Source of the DNA: Cyclobacteriaceae bacterium YHN15
GTDB lineage: Bacteria > Bacteroidota > Bacteroidia > Cytophagales > Cyclobacteriaceae
Direction: 5' to 3'
Assembly (NCBI GenBank): GCA_003797895.1
Contig: RKQB01000007.1
Coordinates: forward strand, 62,001 to 126,000
DNA: 64,000 nucleotides
Each line of letters begins with the position of its first letter. The stretch's first letter is position 1. This document shows positions 16,813 through 24,620 of the stretch, piece by piece. Under the pieces are notes generated by a model, which had not been told where the DNA came from, made no database searches, and saw only the letters and a list, made by a program, of their open reading frames with translations. Position numbers and translations under genes: made by a program.

Positions 16813-17538
16813 ATGAGATTTAAATTAATATTAACCTTTATTTTGAGCCTTCATAGCTTTGCTCTTTTTGCGCAAAGAGAAGACGCAGGGGATTATGAGT
16901 ATGATAGAGAGGTGCTGTTTGGAATTAACAAAAATACCAATGGAGGTCTGATAGGTGCCTTTTCATTGAAACTTGGATACAGAATTGATGAGTCGTCATT
17001 TCAATTCTTCGGCTTGGATTTGGCAAATGTTAAAAACCCCAAAGAAGTTCGTTACAATACCGTGTTGGGCAATTCTTATATTTTTGGCAAATCCAATTAC
17101 CTCTACGTCATACGGCCTTACTATGGAAGGGAATTGATTTTATTTAAAAAAGCACCTCAGCAGGGAGCTCAGGTTTCCTTATTGGGTGCCATTGGCCCAT
17201 CCATCGGGGTAATTTCCCCTTATATTATAGAATATTCCGTCAGTCGGTTAGAAACAGTCAGAGAGCAATTCGATCCTGAAGTACATCAAAGCCGGTTCAA
17301 TATTCTGGGACATGGCCGTCCCTTTGAAGGAATGAGCAATTCCGAGATTGCTTTTGGAGGCAATGCAAAAGTAGCGGTAAACTTTGAATTTGGAGTTTTC
17401 AAATCAAATGTTACAGGATTGGAACTTGGATACCAATTAGAAGGTTTCACTAAGGAAATTCCACTTATGCCGACGACTGAAAACAGACAGATTTTTCAAT
17501 CAGTCTATTTTACCTTTTTCTACGGATTCAGGAAATAA
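16813..17538 (+). CDS. putative outer-membrane protein, unknown family
   Basis: A 241-residue secreted protein with a clear signal peptide (1-20, ending LFAQ). The mature chain has beta-strand patterns rich in Gly, Tyr and Phe (SLKLGYRIDESSFQFFGLDL, YLYVIRPYYGRELILF, VYFTFFYGFRK) and ends in an aromatic-rich strand, as expected for an outer-membrane beta barrel of eight to ten strands. I do not recognise a named family. It precedes lipA by 55 bases on the same strand, and no terminator lies between, so read-through into lipA is possible. There is no evidence that it is functionally linked with lipoate synthesis. Confidence 0.75.
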   Translation: MRFKLILTFILSLHSFALFAQREDAGDYEYDREVLFGINKNTNGGLIGAFSLKLGYRIDESSFQFFGLDLANVKNPKEVRYNTVLGNSYIFGKSNYLYVIRPYYGRELILFKKAPQQGAQVSLLGAIGPSIGVISPYIIEYSVSRLETVREQFDPEVHQSRFNILGHGRPFEGMSNSEIAFGGNAKVAVNFEFGVFKSNVTGLELGYQLEGFTKEIPLMPTTENRQIFQSVYFTFFYGFRK

Positions 17539-17593
17539 ATTGGGTTAATTGGCCCTTAGAAAGTAATTTCACAGCGCAATAATTCAAAAGAAG

Positions 17594-18472
17594 ATGATCG
17601 AACTACCAGTAATATCTGAAGAGACAATTAAAAGGAAAAAACCGGATTGGTTGAGGGTGAAGTTACCTGTAGGAAAAGAATATGCTAAAGTAAGAAAGTT
17701 AGTAGACGAACATAAACTACACACCATTTGTGAAAGTGGAAATTGCCCAAATATGGGGGAATGTTGGGGAGCAGGAACTGCAACCTTCATGATTCTTGGA
17801 AATGTATGTACCCGGTCATGTTCGTTTTGTGCTGTGGCAACAGGTAGACCACCTGAATATGATACGGATGAACCGAGAAGAGTAGCCGAGGCAATTATGC
17901 TTATGGGTGTAAAGCATGCCGTTATCACTTCTGTGAATAGGGATGAGCTTAAAGACCGTGGTGCTGAAATATGGTACCAAACGGTGGTAGAAACCAAAAA
18001 ATTGTCACCTCAGACGACTATTGAAACTTTAATTCCTGATGTGAAGGCCAATTGGGATGCATTGTACCGAATGATTTCAGGAGGTCAGGAAGTCGTCTCC
18101 CATAATATGGAAACAGTGGAAAGCCTATACAGAAGGGTAAGGCCTCAGGCGAAATATTCCCGCTCTTTGGAACAAATTAAATTGACCAAAGCGTATGGAA
18201 AAAGGACAAAAACAGGCATAATGTTGGGTTTGGGAGAGAGCAAAGATGAAGTTTATAAGTCCATGGATGATCTGGCAGAACATGGCTGTGATATTCTGAC
18301 ATTGGGACAATACCTTCAACCAACGAAAATGCATATTGAAGTGGCTGAATTTATCCATCCGGATTTATTTGCCCATTATAAAGAAGAAGGATTAAAAAGA
18401 GGATTAAAATACGTAGAATCCGGACCATTGGTGAGGTCATCATATCATGCAGAAAGACACGTAAACGTATAA
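17594..18472 (+). CDS. lipA: lipoyl synthase
   Basis: A 292-residue radical-SAM enzyme that inserts two sulfurs into octanoyl chains on lipoyl domains of pyruvate and 2-oxoglutarate dehydrogenases and the glycine cleavage system. Both clusters are visible: the auxiliary [4Fe-4S] motif C-x4-C-x5-C in CESGNCPNMGEC, and the SAM cluster motif C-x3-C-x2-C in CTRSCSFC. The C-terminal GPLVRSSYHAE contains the RSSYH serine that ligates the auxiliary cluster. Length is normal. A strong bidirectional terminator follows within eight bases of the stop codon. No lipB is nearby. Confidence 0.97.
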   Translation: MIELPVISEETIKRKKPDWLRVKLPVGKEYAKVRKLVDEHKLHTICESGNCPNMGECWGAGTATFMILGNVCTRSCSFCAVATGRPPEYDTDEPRRVAEAIMLMGVKHAVITSVNRDELKDRGAEIWYQTVVETKKLSPQTTIETLIPDVKANWDALYRMISGGQEVVSHNMETVESLYRRVRPQAKYSRSLEQIKLTKAYGKRTKTGIMLGLGESKDEVYKSMDDLAEHGCDILTLGQYLQPTKMHIEVAEFIHPDLFAHYKEEGLKRGLKYVESGPLVRSSYHAERHVNV

Positions 18473-18479
18473 AAATAAA

Positions 18480-18507
18480 GGGTGGGGATTTGACCCCACC
18501 CTTTTTT
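18480..18507. terminator. bidirectional intrinsic terminator between lipA and dps
   Basis: GGGTGGGG (18480-18487) pairs with CCCCACCC (18494-18501) around a six-base loop. A T run at 18502-18507 ends lipA transcripts. The A-rich left flank (AAAAATAAA) would serve transcripts from the convergent dps gene. Confidence 0.9.
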
Positions 18508-18520
18508 CATTCCCAATCTG

Positions 18521-18991
18521 TTATTTAAGATAAGCGGATAACATCCAAACTATCTTTTCTTTTGAGGTAATGTATTCGCTCATCAAAGAAACAGTACCTT
18601 CATCTCCTTGTTCCGCAGCTGTTTCTAAAGCGGATCTTTCCAAATTCAAAAGGGTATTCAGGTTGTCCCTTACAATTTCCACCATTTTCTTTGCATCCTG
18701 AATGTTTTTAGCCTCTTTTATCTCAGAATTTTCAATGTATTCTGAAAAAGAAGAATAGGGCCGCTCACCCAATGTTAAAATCCTTTCTGCCGTTTCATCT
18801 ATTCCTAAATTGGCAGCGTTATACAATTCTTCAAATTTCGCATGTAGTTCAAAGAAATTTGGACCAGAAACATTCCAATGAAAATTCCTTAAGTTCTGGT
18901 AATAAATTTCATAATTAGCCAAAAGACTGTTCAATTTATCCACCAATACTTTACTTTCTTTTATTTTCAATCCTATATCGTTTGTTCTCAT
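18521..18991 (-). CDS. dps: Dps-family ferritin-like DNA-protection protein
   Basis: A 156-residue member of the Dps family, which forms a 12-mer shell that oxidises and stores iron using peroxide and protects DNA in starvation. The family signature is NFHWNVSGPNFFELHAKFEELY (about 36-57), giving ferroxidase histidines H38 and H50 with the family's 12-residue spacing. Acidic ligands follow in GIDETAERI (D64, E65, E68 region). The N-terminal tail is short, with two Lys and one Arg, so DNA binding may be weak. It converges on lipA and shares its terminator. Stress control is likely by family but no operator was recognised upstream. Confidence 0.93.
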   Translation of the reverse strand: MRTNDIGLKIKESKVLVDKLNSLLANYEIYYQNLRNFHWNVSGPNFFELHAKFEELYNAANLGIDETAERILTLGERPYSSFSEYIENSEIKEAKNIQDAKKMVEIVRDNLNTLLNLERSALETAAEQGDEGTVSLMSEYITSKEKIVWMLSAYLK

Positions 18992-19138
18992 AATACTTAT
19001 ATTTATGGTTTACTAACTGATAATCAATATGATCAAAAAAGGGGCCACCATTGTCAAAAAAGAAATTTTGTCAGATTGATAATATCTATGGACAAAAGGT
19101 GTTCTCTATAATGTTCATTTTACAAATTCAATTTCTAA

Positions 19139-20410
19139 ATGAAGAACAGACTTCAGGATATTGCCAATATTAATCTTTATCAGAACAGAGGCCAGATTAA
19201 ATGGATTGTTGTCATTTGTTCTATTGTAATCAGTTTTGGTTCTATTTTCTATACCAATAAGTTGGTAGAAGAACTGAAGGAAAGAGAAAAGAGGCAAATT
19301 GAGTTGTTGGCCAGGGCACTGGAATACGCTTCGCTTTATACTGACAACCTGACATTTATCAATCAGGAAATCATACAGCAAAACACATCCATACCAGTGA
19401 TAGTGGTAGATACGGAAGGTAGACCTATAGAATTTAGAAACATAAATTTTCGCAATAAAAGCACTGAAGAAGATAAGGAGAAAAAATTGGCTCAGGAGCT
19501 GGTCAAGATGAAGGCTGAATACGATCCAATACCTATAGAGGACGCCATGGTCTACTACAGGAACTCTGAATTATTGACTTCCCTGAGATTTTATCCTTAT
19601 GTTCAATTATCTGTCATACTTGTGTTTGGATTTTTGGCCTATGCAGTTTTCAACCAATCCAAAGTAGCAGAACAGAACAGGGTTTGGGCCGGCCTTACCA
19701 AGGAAACCGCCCATCAATTGGGCACTCCGATTGCCTCCCTAATGGCGTGGATTGATTATCTCAGGAACTCCCCCGTTTGGGATGAAAACAAAGAAGTCAT
19801 TGAAGAAATGGATAAGGATGTAGTAAAACTGCGCATGGTGACGGAGCGTTTTAGTTCCATTGGCAGCACACCATCCATCCAACCTGAAAATGTATTTTCG
19901 GTAATCGATGATGCCATCAGTTATCTGAGACCCCGGATATCTTCCAAAGTAGACATAAAAATCAATGGTTATGCCAATAATATTGAGGCCCTGATCAATA
20001 AGCCTTTGTTTGAATGGGTAATTGAAAATATCTGCAAGAATGCCGTTGATGCAATGAAAGGGCAGGGAGCAATTTCCATTGACATCATCAAAGAAAGTGA
20101 AAAATTTGTCCTGATTGACATTTCAGATACCGGTAAAGGAATGGACAAGAAAATGTTCAAAAAGGTATTTTTCCCAGGCTTTACTACCCGTCAAAGGGGC
20201 TGGGGTCTGGGTTTGACCCTGGCCAAAAGAATCATTGAAGGATACCACAAAGGAAAAATTTTTGTTAAAAACTCTGAGCTTGGAAAAGGAACTACTTTCA
20301 GAATAGTCCTACAAGGAAGCAAGGATGGCATCAGTGGGTTCAAAAGAGAAGATTTCATTAATCAAAAAATTGTTGAAGAAGTCGCGCCTTTAACCCAAAA
20401 GAAAGTTTAA
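19139..20410 (+). CDS. orphan membrane sensor histidine kinase
   Basis: A 423-residue histidine kinase. Transmembrane helices lie at about 20-40 and 152-172, with a ~110-residue periplasmic sensing domain between. The phospho-acceptor is H192 in KETAHQLGTPIASL. The ATPase part has the N box ENICKNAVDAM, the G1 box ISDTGKGM and the G2 region GWGLGLTLAKRI. No HAMP domain is obvious; the helix after TM2 leads straight into the H box. No response-regulator gene is adjacent, so its partner must be encoded elsewhere. The next gene, prfC, starts 67 bases later and has its own promoter box. The periplasmic domain carries VIVVDTEGRPI, a PAS/Cache-like strand. Confidence 0.9.
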   Translation: MKNRLQDIANINLYQNRGQIKWIVVICSIVISFGSIFYTNKLVEELKEREKRQIELLARALEYASLYTDNLTFINQEIIQQNTSIPVIVVDTEGRPIEFRNINFRNKSTEEDKEKKLAQELVKMKAEYDPIPIEDAMVYYRNSELLTSLRFYPYVQLSVILVFGFLAYAVFNQSKVAEQNRVWAGLTKETAHQLGTPIASLMAWIDYLRNSPVWDENKEVIEEMDKDVVKLRMVTERFSSIGSTPSIQPENVFSVIDDAISYLRPRISSKVDIKINGYANNIEALINKPLFEWVIENICKNAVDAMKGQGAISIDIIKESEKFVLIDISDTGKGMDKKMFKKVFFPGFTTRQRGWGLGLTLAKRIIEGYHKGKIFVKNSELGKGTTFRIVLQGSKDGISGFKREDFINQKIVEEVAPLTQKKV

Positions 20411-20436
20411 ACCTTCCAACCTTAAAATTAAAAGCT

Positions 20437-20444
20437 TACCTTTG
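20437..20444 (+). promoter_or_regulatory. candidate prfC promoter -7 box
   Basis: TACCTTTG, followed by CAGCC, fits the Bacteroidota -7 box. It lies 33 bases upstream of the prfC ATG, giving a leader of about 25 bases that includes AGGAGC before the start. The -33 element is weak. Confidence 0.5.
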
Positions 20445-20477
20445 CAGCCTGAAAAAATTACAGAATCAGGAGCTTAG

Positions 20478-22058
20478 ATGAGTTTGACCAAGGAAATACA
20501 GAAAAGAAGAACTTTTGCCATTATTGCTCACCCCGATGCTGGTAAAACCACCCTGACTGAAAAATTATTGCTTTTTGGCGGGGCAATTCAGACAGCAGGT
20601 GCCGTGAAATCCAATAAAATCGACACGGCAACCAAATCCGACTGGATGGAAATAGAGAAACAAAGAGGTATCTCTGTCGCTACTTCCGTTATGGGATTTG
20701 AGTACCAGGGTGTAAAAATCAACCTTCTTGATACTCCGGGGCACCAGGACTTTGCGGAAGATACCTACAGGACATTGACAGCGGTTGATTCGGTTATTAT
20801 GGTGATTGACTGTGTGAAAGGGGTGGAGATACAGACCGAAAAACTCATGGAAGTATGTAGGATGAGAAATACTCCTGTGATCTGTTTTATCAACAAACTC
20901 GACCGGGAGGGAAGAGACCCTTATGAACTTTTGGATGAAGTTGAAGAAAAACTCAATATTCAGGTCAGACCCCTCTCTTGGCCTATAGGAATGGGAAAAG
21001 GTTTTAAGGGTGTTTATAACCTCTATGACAAAAAACTAAACCTATTTACCCCCAGTCAAAGAAAACTCAGTGATGACCGAGTTGTCATTGAAAATCTTGA
21101 GGACAGCAATCTGGATGAACTTATTGGCAGCAATAACGCCAAGCAACTCAGAGAGGATGTTGAGCTCATTGAAGGAGTTTACCCTGACTTCGACACCACA
21201 GATTACCTTGACGGTAAAGTGGCACCGGTGTTTTTCGGTTCTGCTGTAAATAACTTTGGGGTCAATGAAATGTTGGACACATTTATCCGAATCGCTCCGG
21301 CACCAAAAAGCAGGTTCACAGAAGAACGGGAAGTAAAACCCGAGGAGCCAAAATTCTCCGGATTTGTCTTTAAGATCCATGCCAATATGGATCCCAATCA
21401 TAGAAACCGCATTGCTTTTTTAAGAATCTGTTCGGGAAAATTCGAAAGAAATAAGCCATATAATCACGTTCGGGGACCCAAACCGCTCAGGTTCTCCAAT
21501 GTCACTCAATTCATGGCCCAGGACAGGGAAATTGTCGATGAAGCTTATCCTGGGGATATTGTGGGACTTTATGATACGGGCAACCTTAAAATCGGAGATA
21601 CCCTAACTGAAGGAGAAAACATGACCTTCAAAGGAATCCCAAGTTTCTCCCCTGAGATCTTCAAAGAAGTGATAAATAAGGATGCCATGAAAACCAAACA
21701 GCTCGAAAAGGGATTGAAACAGCTGATGGAAGAAGGTGTTGCCCAATACTTTACTTATGAAATAGGTAACAGAAAAGTGGTGGGAACAGTAGGTCAACTT
21801 CAGTTTGAGGTAATCCAGTTCCGACTGAAAAACGAATACAGTGCATCTGTTGAATTTGCACCGATGAACCTGTATAAAGCTTGCTGGATCAGCAGTAAGG
21901 ATAAAAAACAACTGGATGAATTTGTCCGCTCCAAAAGCCGACATATCGCTCACGATAAAGATGGAAAACTGGTCTTTATGGCTGAATCCAGAGCTTGGTT
22001 GCAAATGGTCCAGGACAATTATCCTGAGATTGAATTCCACTTCACTTCGGAGTTCTGA
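20478..22058 (+). CDS. prfC: peptide chain release factor 3
   Basis: A 526-residue translational GTPase that removes RF1 and RF2 from the ribosome after peptide release. The GTP-binding motifs are present: G1 AHPDAGKTT (17-25), the switch-1 Thr in QRGISVATSV, G3 DTPGHQDF, G4 NKLD. The stretch MEIEKQRGISVATSVM and the following EDTYRTLTAVD distinguish RF3 from EF-G. Domains II and III follow, ending in LQMVQDNYPEIEFHFTSEF. Length matches the family. A purine-rich AGGAGC sits eight bases before the ATG. The RluA-type gene follows 79 bases later. Confidence 0.96.
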   Translation: MSLTKEIQKRRTFAIIAHPDAGKTTLTEKLLLFGGAIQTAGAVKSNKIDTATKSDWMEIEKQRGISVATSVMGFEYQGVKINLLDTPGHQDFAEDTYRTLTAVDSVIMVIDCVKGVEIQTEKLMEVCRMRNTPVICFINKLDREGRDPYELLDEVEEKLNIQVRPLSWPIGMGKGFKGVYNLYDKKLNLFTPSQRKLSDDRVVIENLEDSNLDELIGSNNAKQLREDVELIEGVYPDFDTTDYLDGKVAPVFFGSAVNNFGVNEMLDTFIRIAPAPKSRFTEEREVKPEEPKFSGFVFKIHANMDPNHRNRIAFLRICSGKFERNKPYNHVRGPKPLRFSNVTQFMAQDREIVDEAYPGDIVGLYDTGNLKIGDTLTEGENMTFKGIPSFSPEIFKEVINKDAMKTKQLEKGLKQLMEEGVAQYFTYEIGNRKVVGTVGQLQFEVIQFRLKNEYSASVEFAPMNLYKACWISSKDKKQLDEFVRSKSRHIAHDKDGKLVFMAESRAWLQMVQDNYPEIEFHFTSEF

Positions 22059-22137
22059 CATTACCGAAAATTCCCATAACTTTCCCTCCTTGGCCTTTGC
22101 TTCGAAGGGTTAGGTTTATTGATTATATTTAAACCTT

Positions 22138-22872
22138 ATGAAAAAGAAACCATTTACCGTAGTTTATGAAGACAACCACCTGCTGATAGTCAATAAGGCT
22201 GCAGGTATATTGGTTCAGGGAGACAAAACAGGAGATAAAACGCTTACAGACTACTGTAAGGATTACATTTCTGAAAAGTATAAAAAGCCTGGGGCAGTCT
22301 TTTTACATCCTGTACACCGATTGGACCGACCGGTCAGTGGATTGGTGGTTTTTGCCAGGACTTCCAAAGGTCTGGAACGTATGATGGAACTATTCAGGAA
22401 GCGTGACATCCATAAAGTGTACTGGGCAGTTGTCAAAAACAGGCCAAAAGAAGAATCAGGAAAACTAACCCATTGGTTGGTCAAAGATGAAAAGAAAAAT
22501 ACCGTTACTGCTCATGATAGGGAAGTTCCCGGTTCCCAAAAAGCAGAGTTGACCTACAAAAGTCTGGGCAAACTGAATGATCACTGGTTACTGGAAGTTA
22601 GGCCGGTCTCCGGAAGGCCGCATCAGATCCGGGTACAGCTGGCATCTTTGAATAGCCCGATACGAGGTGATGTGAAATATGGTTTTCACAAAGCCAATCC
22701 GGATGCAAGTATAAACCTCCATGCTTTTCATTTGGTATTTATACATCCCATCAAAAAAGAAAAACTCTACCTGAGGGCTGCGCTTCCAGAGGAACCGTTC
22801 TGGGAACAGTTTTTGGAATTTGAACCTGTAAAGGCCAAAGACCAGCACTTGGATAATTCCTTTAGCGGGTAA
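22138..22872 (+). CDS. RluA-family pseudouridine synthase
   Basis: A 244-residue enzyme that isomerises uridine to pseudouridine in rRNA or tRNA. The catalytic motif HRLDRPVSGLVVF contains the essential Asp63. The other conserved blocks are VVYEDNHLLIVNKAAGILV at the N-terminus (residues 8-26) and RPVSGRPHQIRVQLAS near 190. There is no S4 RNA-binding domain, unlike RluC/RluD, so it resembles the shorter RluA/TruC type. Target nucleotide cannot be inferred. It follows prfC on the same strand with no terminator between, so both may be transcribed together as translation-related genes. Confidence 0.92.
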   Translation: MKKKPFTVVYEDNHLLIVNKAAGILVQGDKTGDKTLTDYCKDYISEKYKKPGAVFLHPVHRLDRPVSGLVVFARTSKGLERMMELFRKRDIHKVYWAVVKNRPKEESGKLTHWLVKDEKKNTVTAHDREVPGSQKAELTYKSLGKLNDHWLLEVRPVSGRPHQIRVQLASLNSPIRGDVKYGFHKANPDASINLHAFHLVFIHPIKKEKLYLRAALPEEPFWEQFLEFEPVKAKDQHLDNSFSG

Positions 22873-23130
22873 GAAAAATGTAGAATGATGAATTAGCAAT
22901 GTGGAGTGAATGGATTGTCTTAGCGATCAGGTTATCAAAGTTTCGATTGTCCTTTGAATCATAATTCTGACTATTTTACCATTTAGCTCCTTCCAAATGA
23001 CGCAAGGAAATTCTAATGAGAATTAAGCAAATAATTTCAGCACCTGACAGGATCAGGAGGAAAGAGAAGTAGCTATTGGGATCGAGTATCCTAAAAGCAA
23101 AATTGATTCATAAACGAAAATGACAAGCAT

Positions 23131-23634
23131 ATGAGAATTTTACTGACTGTGATTACCGCTTTAGCATTCTTTATATCCTGCTCCCAAAAACAGGAACCCA
23201 AAACCATCTATCTTGTCCGACATGCTGAAAAACAATTGATAGGAGACGACCCTGAACTAAGTGTAGCAGGTTCTGCAAGAGCTAAAAAACTGGGACAAAT
23301 TCTGGCTGACAAGAATATTGCAAACGTATACAGTACCAATACCATTCGAACCAAGGCAACAGTTCAGCCTTTGATAGATGCTCAAAATGGATTAACTATA
23401 GAGATCTACGATGCCAAAAAACACGATGAGCTGGTAAAAGACCTCAGGACCGTAAAAGGAAATGCAATTGTCGTTGGGCACAGCAATACAATTCATCATG
23501 TTGCCAATTATTTTGTCGGAAAGGATGAAGAATTCCCGGAATTGGAGGATGTTGAATATGATTTCATCTTTGTCGTCACCCTGGAAAAAGATGGCAGTTC
23601 CAAGGTGGAAAGGAAGTTATACAAGGAGTTTTAA
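23131..23634 (+). CDS. histidine phosphatase-family lipoprotein
   Basis: A 167-residue protein of the histidine phosphatase (phosphoglycerate mutase-like) superfamily. The signal peptide ends in a lipobox FFISC with Cys17, so the enzyme should be anchored outside the inner membrane. The catalytic motif LVRHAEK gives R30 and H31, and the second histidine is H117 in VVGHSNTIHH. This size and layout resemble SixA-type and phosphohydrolase members rather than glycolytic mutases. The substrate is unknown. It converges on the DeoR-family gene, with stop codons separated by one base. The 258 bases upstream hold no gene I can support. Confidence 0.88.
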   Translation: MRILLTVITALAFFISCSQKQEPKTIYLVRHAEKQLIGDDPELSVAGSARAKKLGQILADKNIANVYSTNTIRTKATVQPLIDAQNGLTIEIYDAKKHDELVKDLRTVKGNAIVVGHSNTIHHVANYFVGKDEEFPELEDVEYDFIFVVTLEKDGSSKVERKLYKEF

Positions 23635-23635
23635 T

Positions 23636-24397
23636 CTACACCACCATCACCTCAATCCCCATCTCCTCCAATTTTTCCCTATATAGATCAGGAATTCCTG
23701 CATCGGTAATGATCATATCCACATCTTCCAGCTGGCAGATTTTCCCAAAACCCTTTTTGCCGAACTTACTGGAATCAGCCAGAACAATAGTCTTCTGCAC
23801 ACCATTCATCATCTGGGCATTCAGATGTGCTTCCATCATGTGGGAAGTGGTGAGTCCGTGGTCCAAACTGATACCATCCACACTCAAAAAGAGCTTAGAA
23901 CAGGCAAACTGCCGGAGCATTTCTTCAGCATAATGCCCCACTACTGAACTGCTGCTCTTTCTCACCACCCCTCCCAACTGCACGATTTCGATCTCAGGGG
24001 CATCAATTAAGGCCAAGGTCACATTCATGGCCGCTGTTAAAACGGTTAACTTTTTGTTTTTGGGTATGGCCTGAGCAAAGGCGACAACCGTAGTTCCCGA
24101 ACCAATAATGATGGCATCATCCTCATCCACTAGTTCTATGGCAACTTGGGCTATTTTTGTCTTCTCCTCCACCCTGACCAATTTCTTCTCATTTACGGAG
24201 CGGTCGTTTACATAAGGAGAAACAGGGGTGGCTGAACCATGGGAGCGGTATAAAAGTCCCTTATCCTCCAGAATTTTCAAGTCTTTGCGTATGGTTACCA
24301 TGGTCACATCCAACTCCTTGCTAAGATCTGCCACCGAAACAAAACCTGCCTTGTTCAAGGCCTCCAAAATATACTTATGTCTTTCCGCTATCGTCAT
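23636..24397 (-). CDS. DeoR-family transcriptional repressor (GlpR-like)
   Basis: A 253-residue regulator. The N-terminal DeoR helix-turn-helix reads ERHKYILEALNKAGFVSVAD then ELDVTMVTIRKDLKILEDKG, in which the TIRKDL part is the recognition helix. The sugar-phosphate-sensing domain has DAIIIGSGTTVVAFA and VLTAAMNV, and SVDGISLDHGLTT. A reading from 24541 would add 48 residues encoded inside the repeat-rich control region; ATG at 24397 (MTIAERHKYI) matches the family. It is divergent from glpD, so it most likely represses the glycerol genes and responds to glycerol 3-phosphate. Repeated T-rich motifs at 24453-24586 are the likely operator. Confidence 0.9.
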   Translation of the reverse strand: MTIAERHKYILEALNKAGFVSVADLSKELDVTMVTIRKDLKILEDKGLLYRSHGSATPVSPYVNDRSVNEKKLVRVEEKTKIAQVAIELVDEDDAIIIGSGTTVVAFAQAIPKNKKLTVLTAAMNVTLALIDAPEIEIVQLGGVVRKSSSSVVGHYAEEMLRQFACSKLFLSVDGISLDHGLTTSHMMEAHLNAQMMNGVQKTIVLADSSKFGKKGFGKICQLEDVDMIITDAGIPDLYREKLEEMGIEVMVV

Positions 24398-24452
24398 ACT
24401 GGATGTAAATTCATTCTTCCATGGGATAAAATTGAGTTCTGACTCCAAAAAT

Positions 24453-24586
24453 CGTTTGTTTTCTTTTGTTCTTTTGTGTTTCGCCAATCCATTAATACCA
24501 CTTTTTTTCAGTTCAAAAATAACTATTTTCTTTTGTTTCAAAGCAAAATAAATGATTTTTTGTTTCTTTTTGTTTCTTTTATTTTC
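24453..24586. promoter_or_regulatory. probable DeoR/GlpR operator array: 10-bp-phased TTTTTGTTTC repeats
   Basis: TTTTTGTTTC occurs twice in direct tandem at 24557-24566 and 24567-24576, followed by the degenerate TTTTATTTTC at 24577-24586. Related copies (TTTTCTTTTGTT, TTTTGTGTTTC, TTTTCTTTTGTTTC) lie at 24460-24482 and 24526-24539. Spacing of about one helical turn recalls the TTTC-repeat operators of the AgaR type of DeoR regulators. They sit between the divergent regulator and glpD and overlap the glpD promoter. Binding by this repressor is inference. Confidence 0.6.
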
Positions 24587-24595
24587 CTTTTTGAT

Positions 24596-24603
24596 TACTT
24601 TTG
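24596..24603 (+). promoter_or_regulatory. candidate glpD promoter -7 box
   Basis: TACTTTTG matches TAnnTTTG, 17 bases before the glpD ATG. A TTTG at 24569-24572, 23 bases upstream, could be the -33 element and lies inside the operator repeats, so bound repressor would block it. Confidence 0.5.
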
Positions 24604-24620
24604 ATCAAAATAAGATATAA

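Noticed and set aside
22873..23130. A gene in the gap between the pseudouridine synthase and the histidine phosphatase
   Set aside because: No frame of useful length or coding character; only A+T-rich intergenic sequence.
24398..24541. 48-residue extension of the DeoR-family regulator
   Set aside because: It is encoded by the T-rich operator repeats and lies before the conserved helix-turn-helix start.
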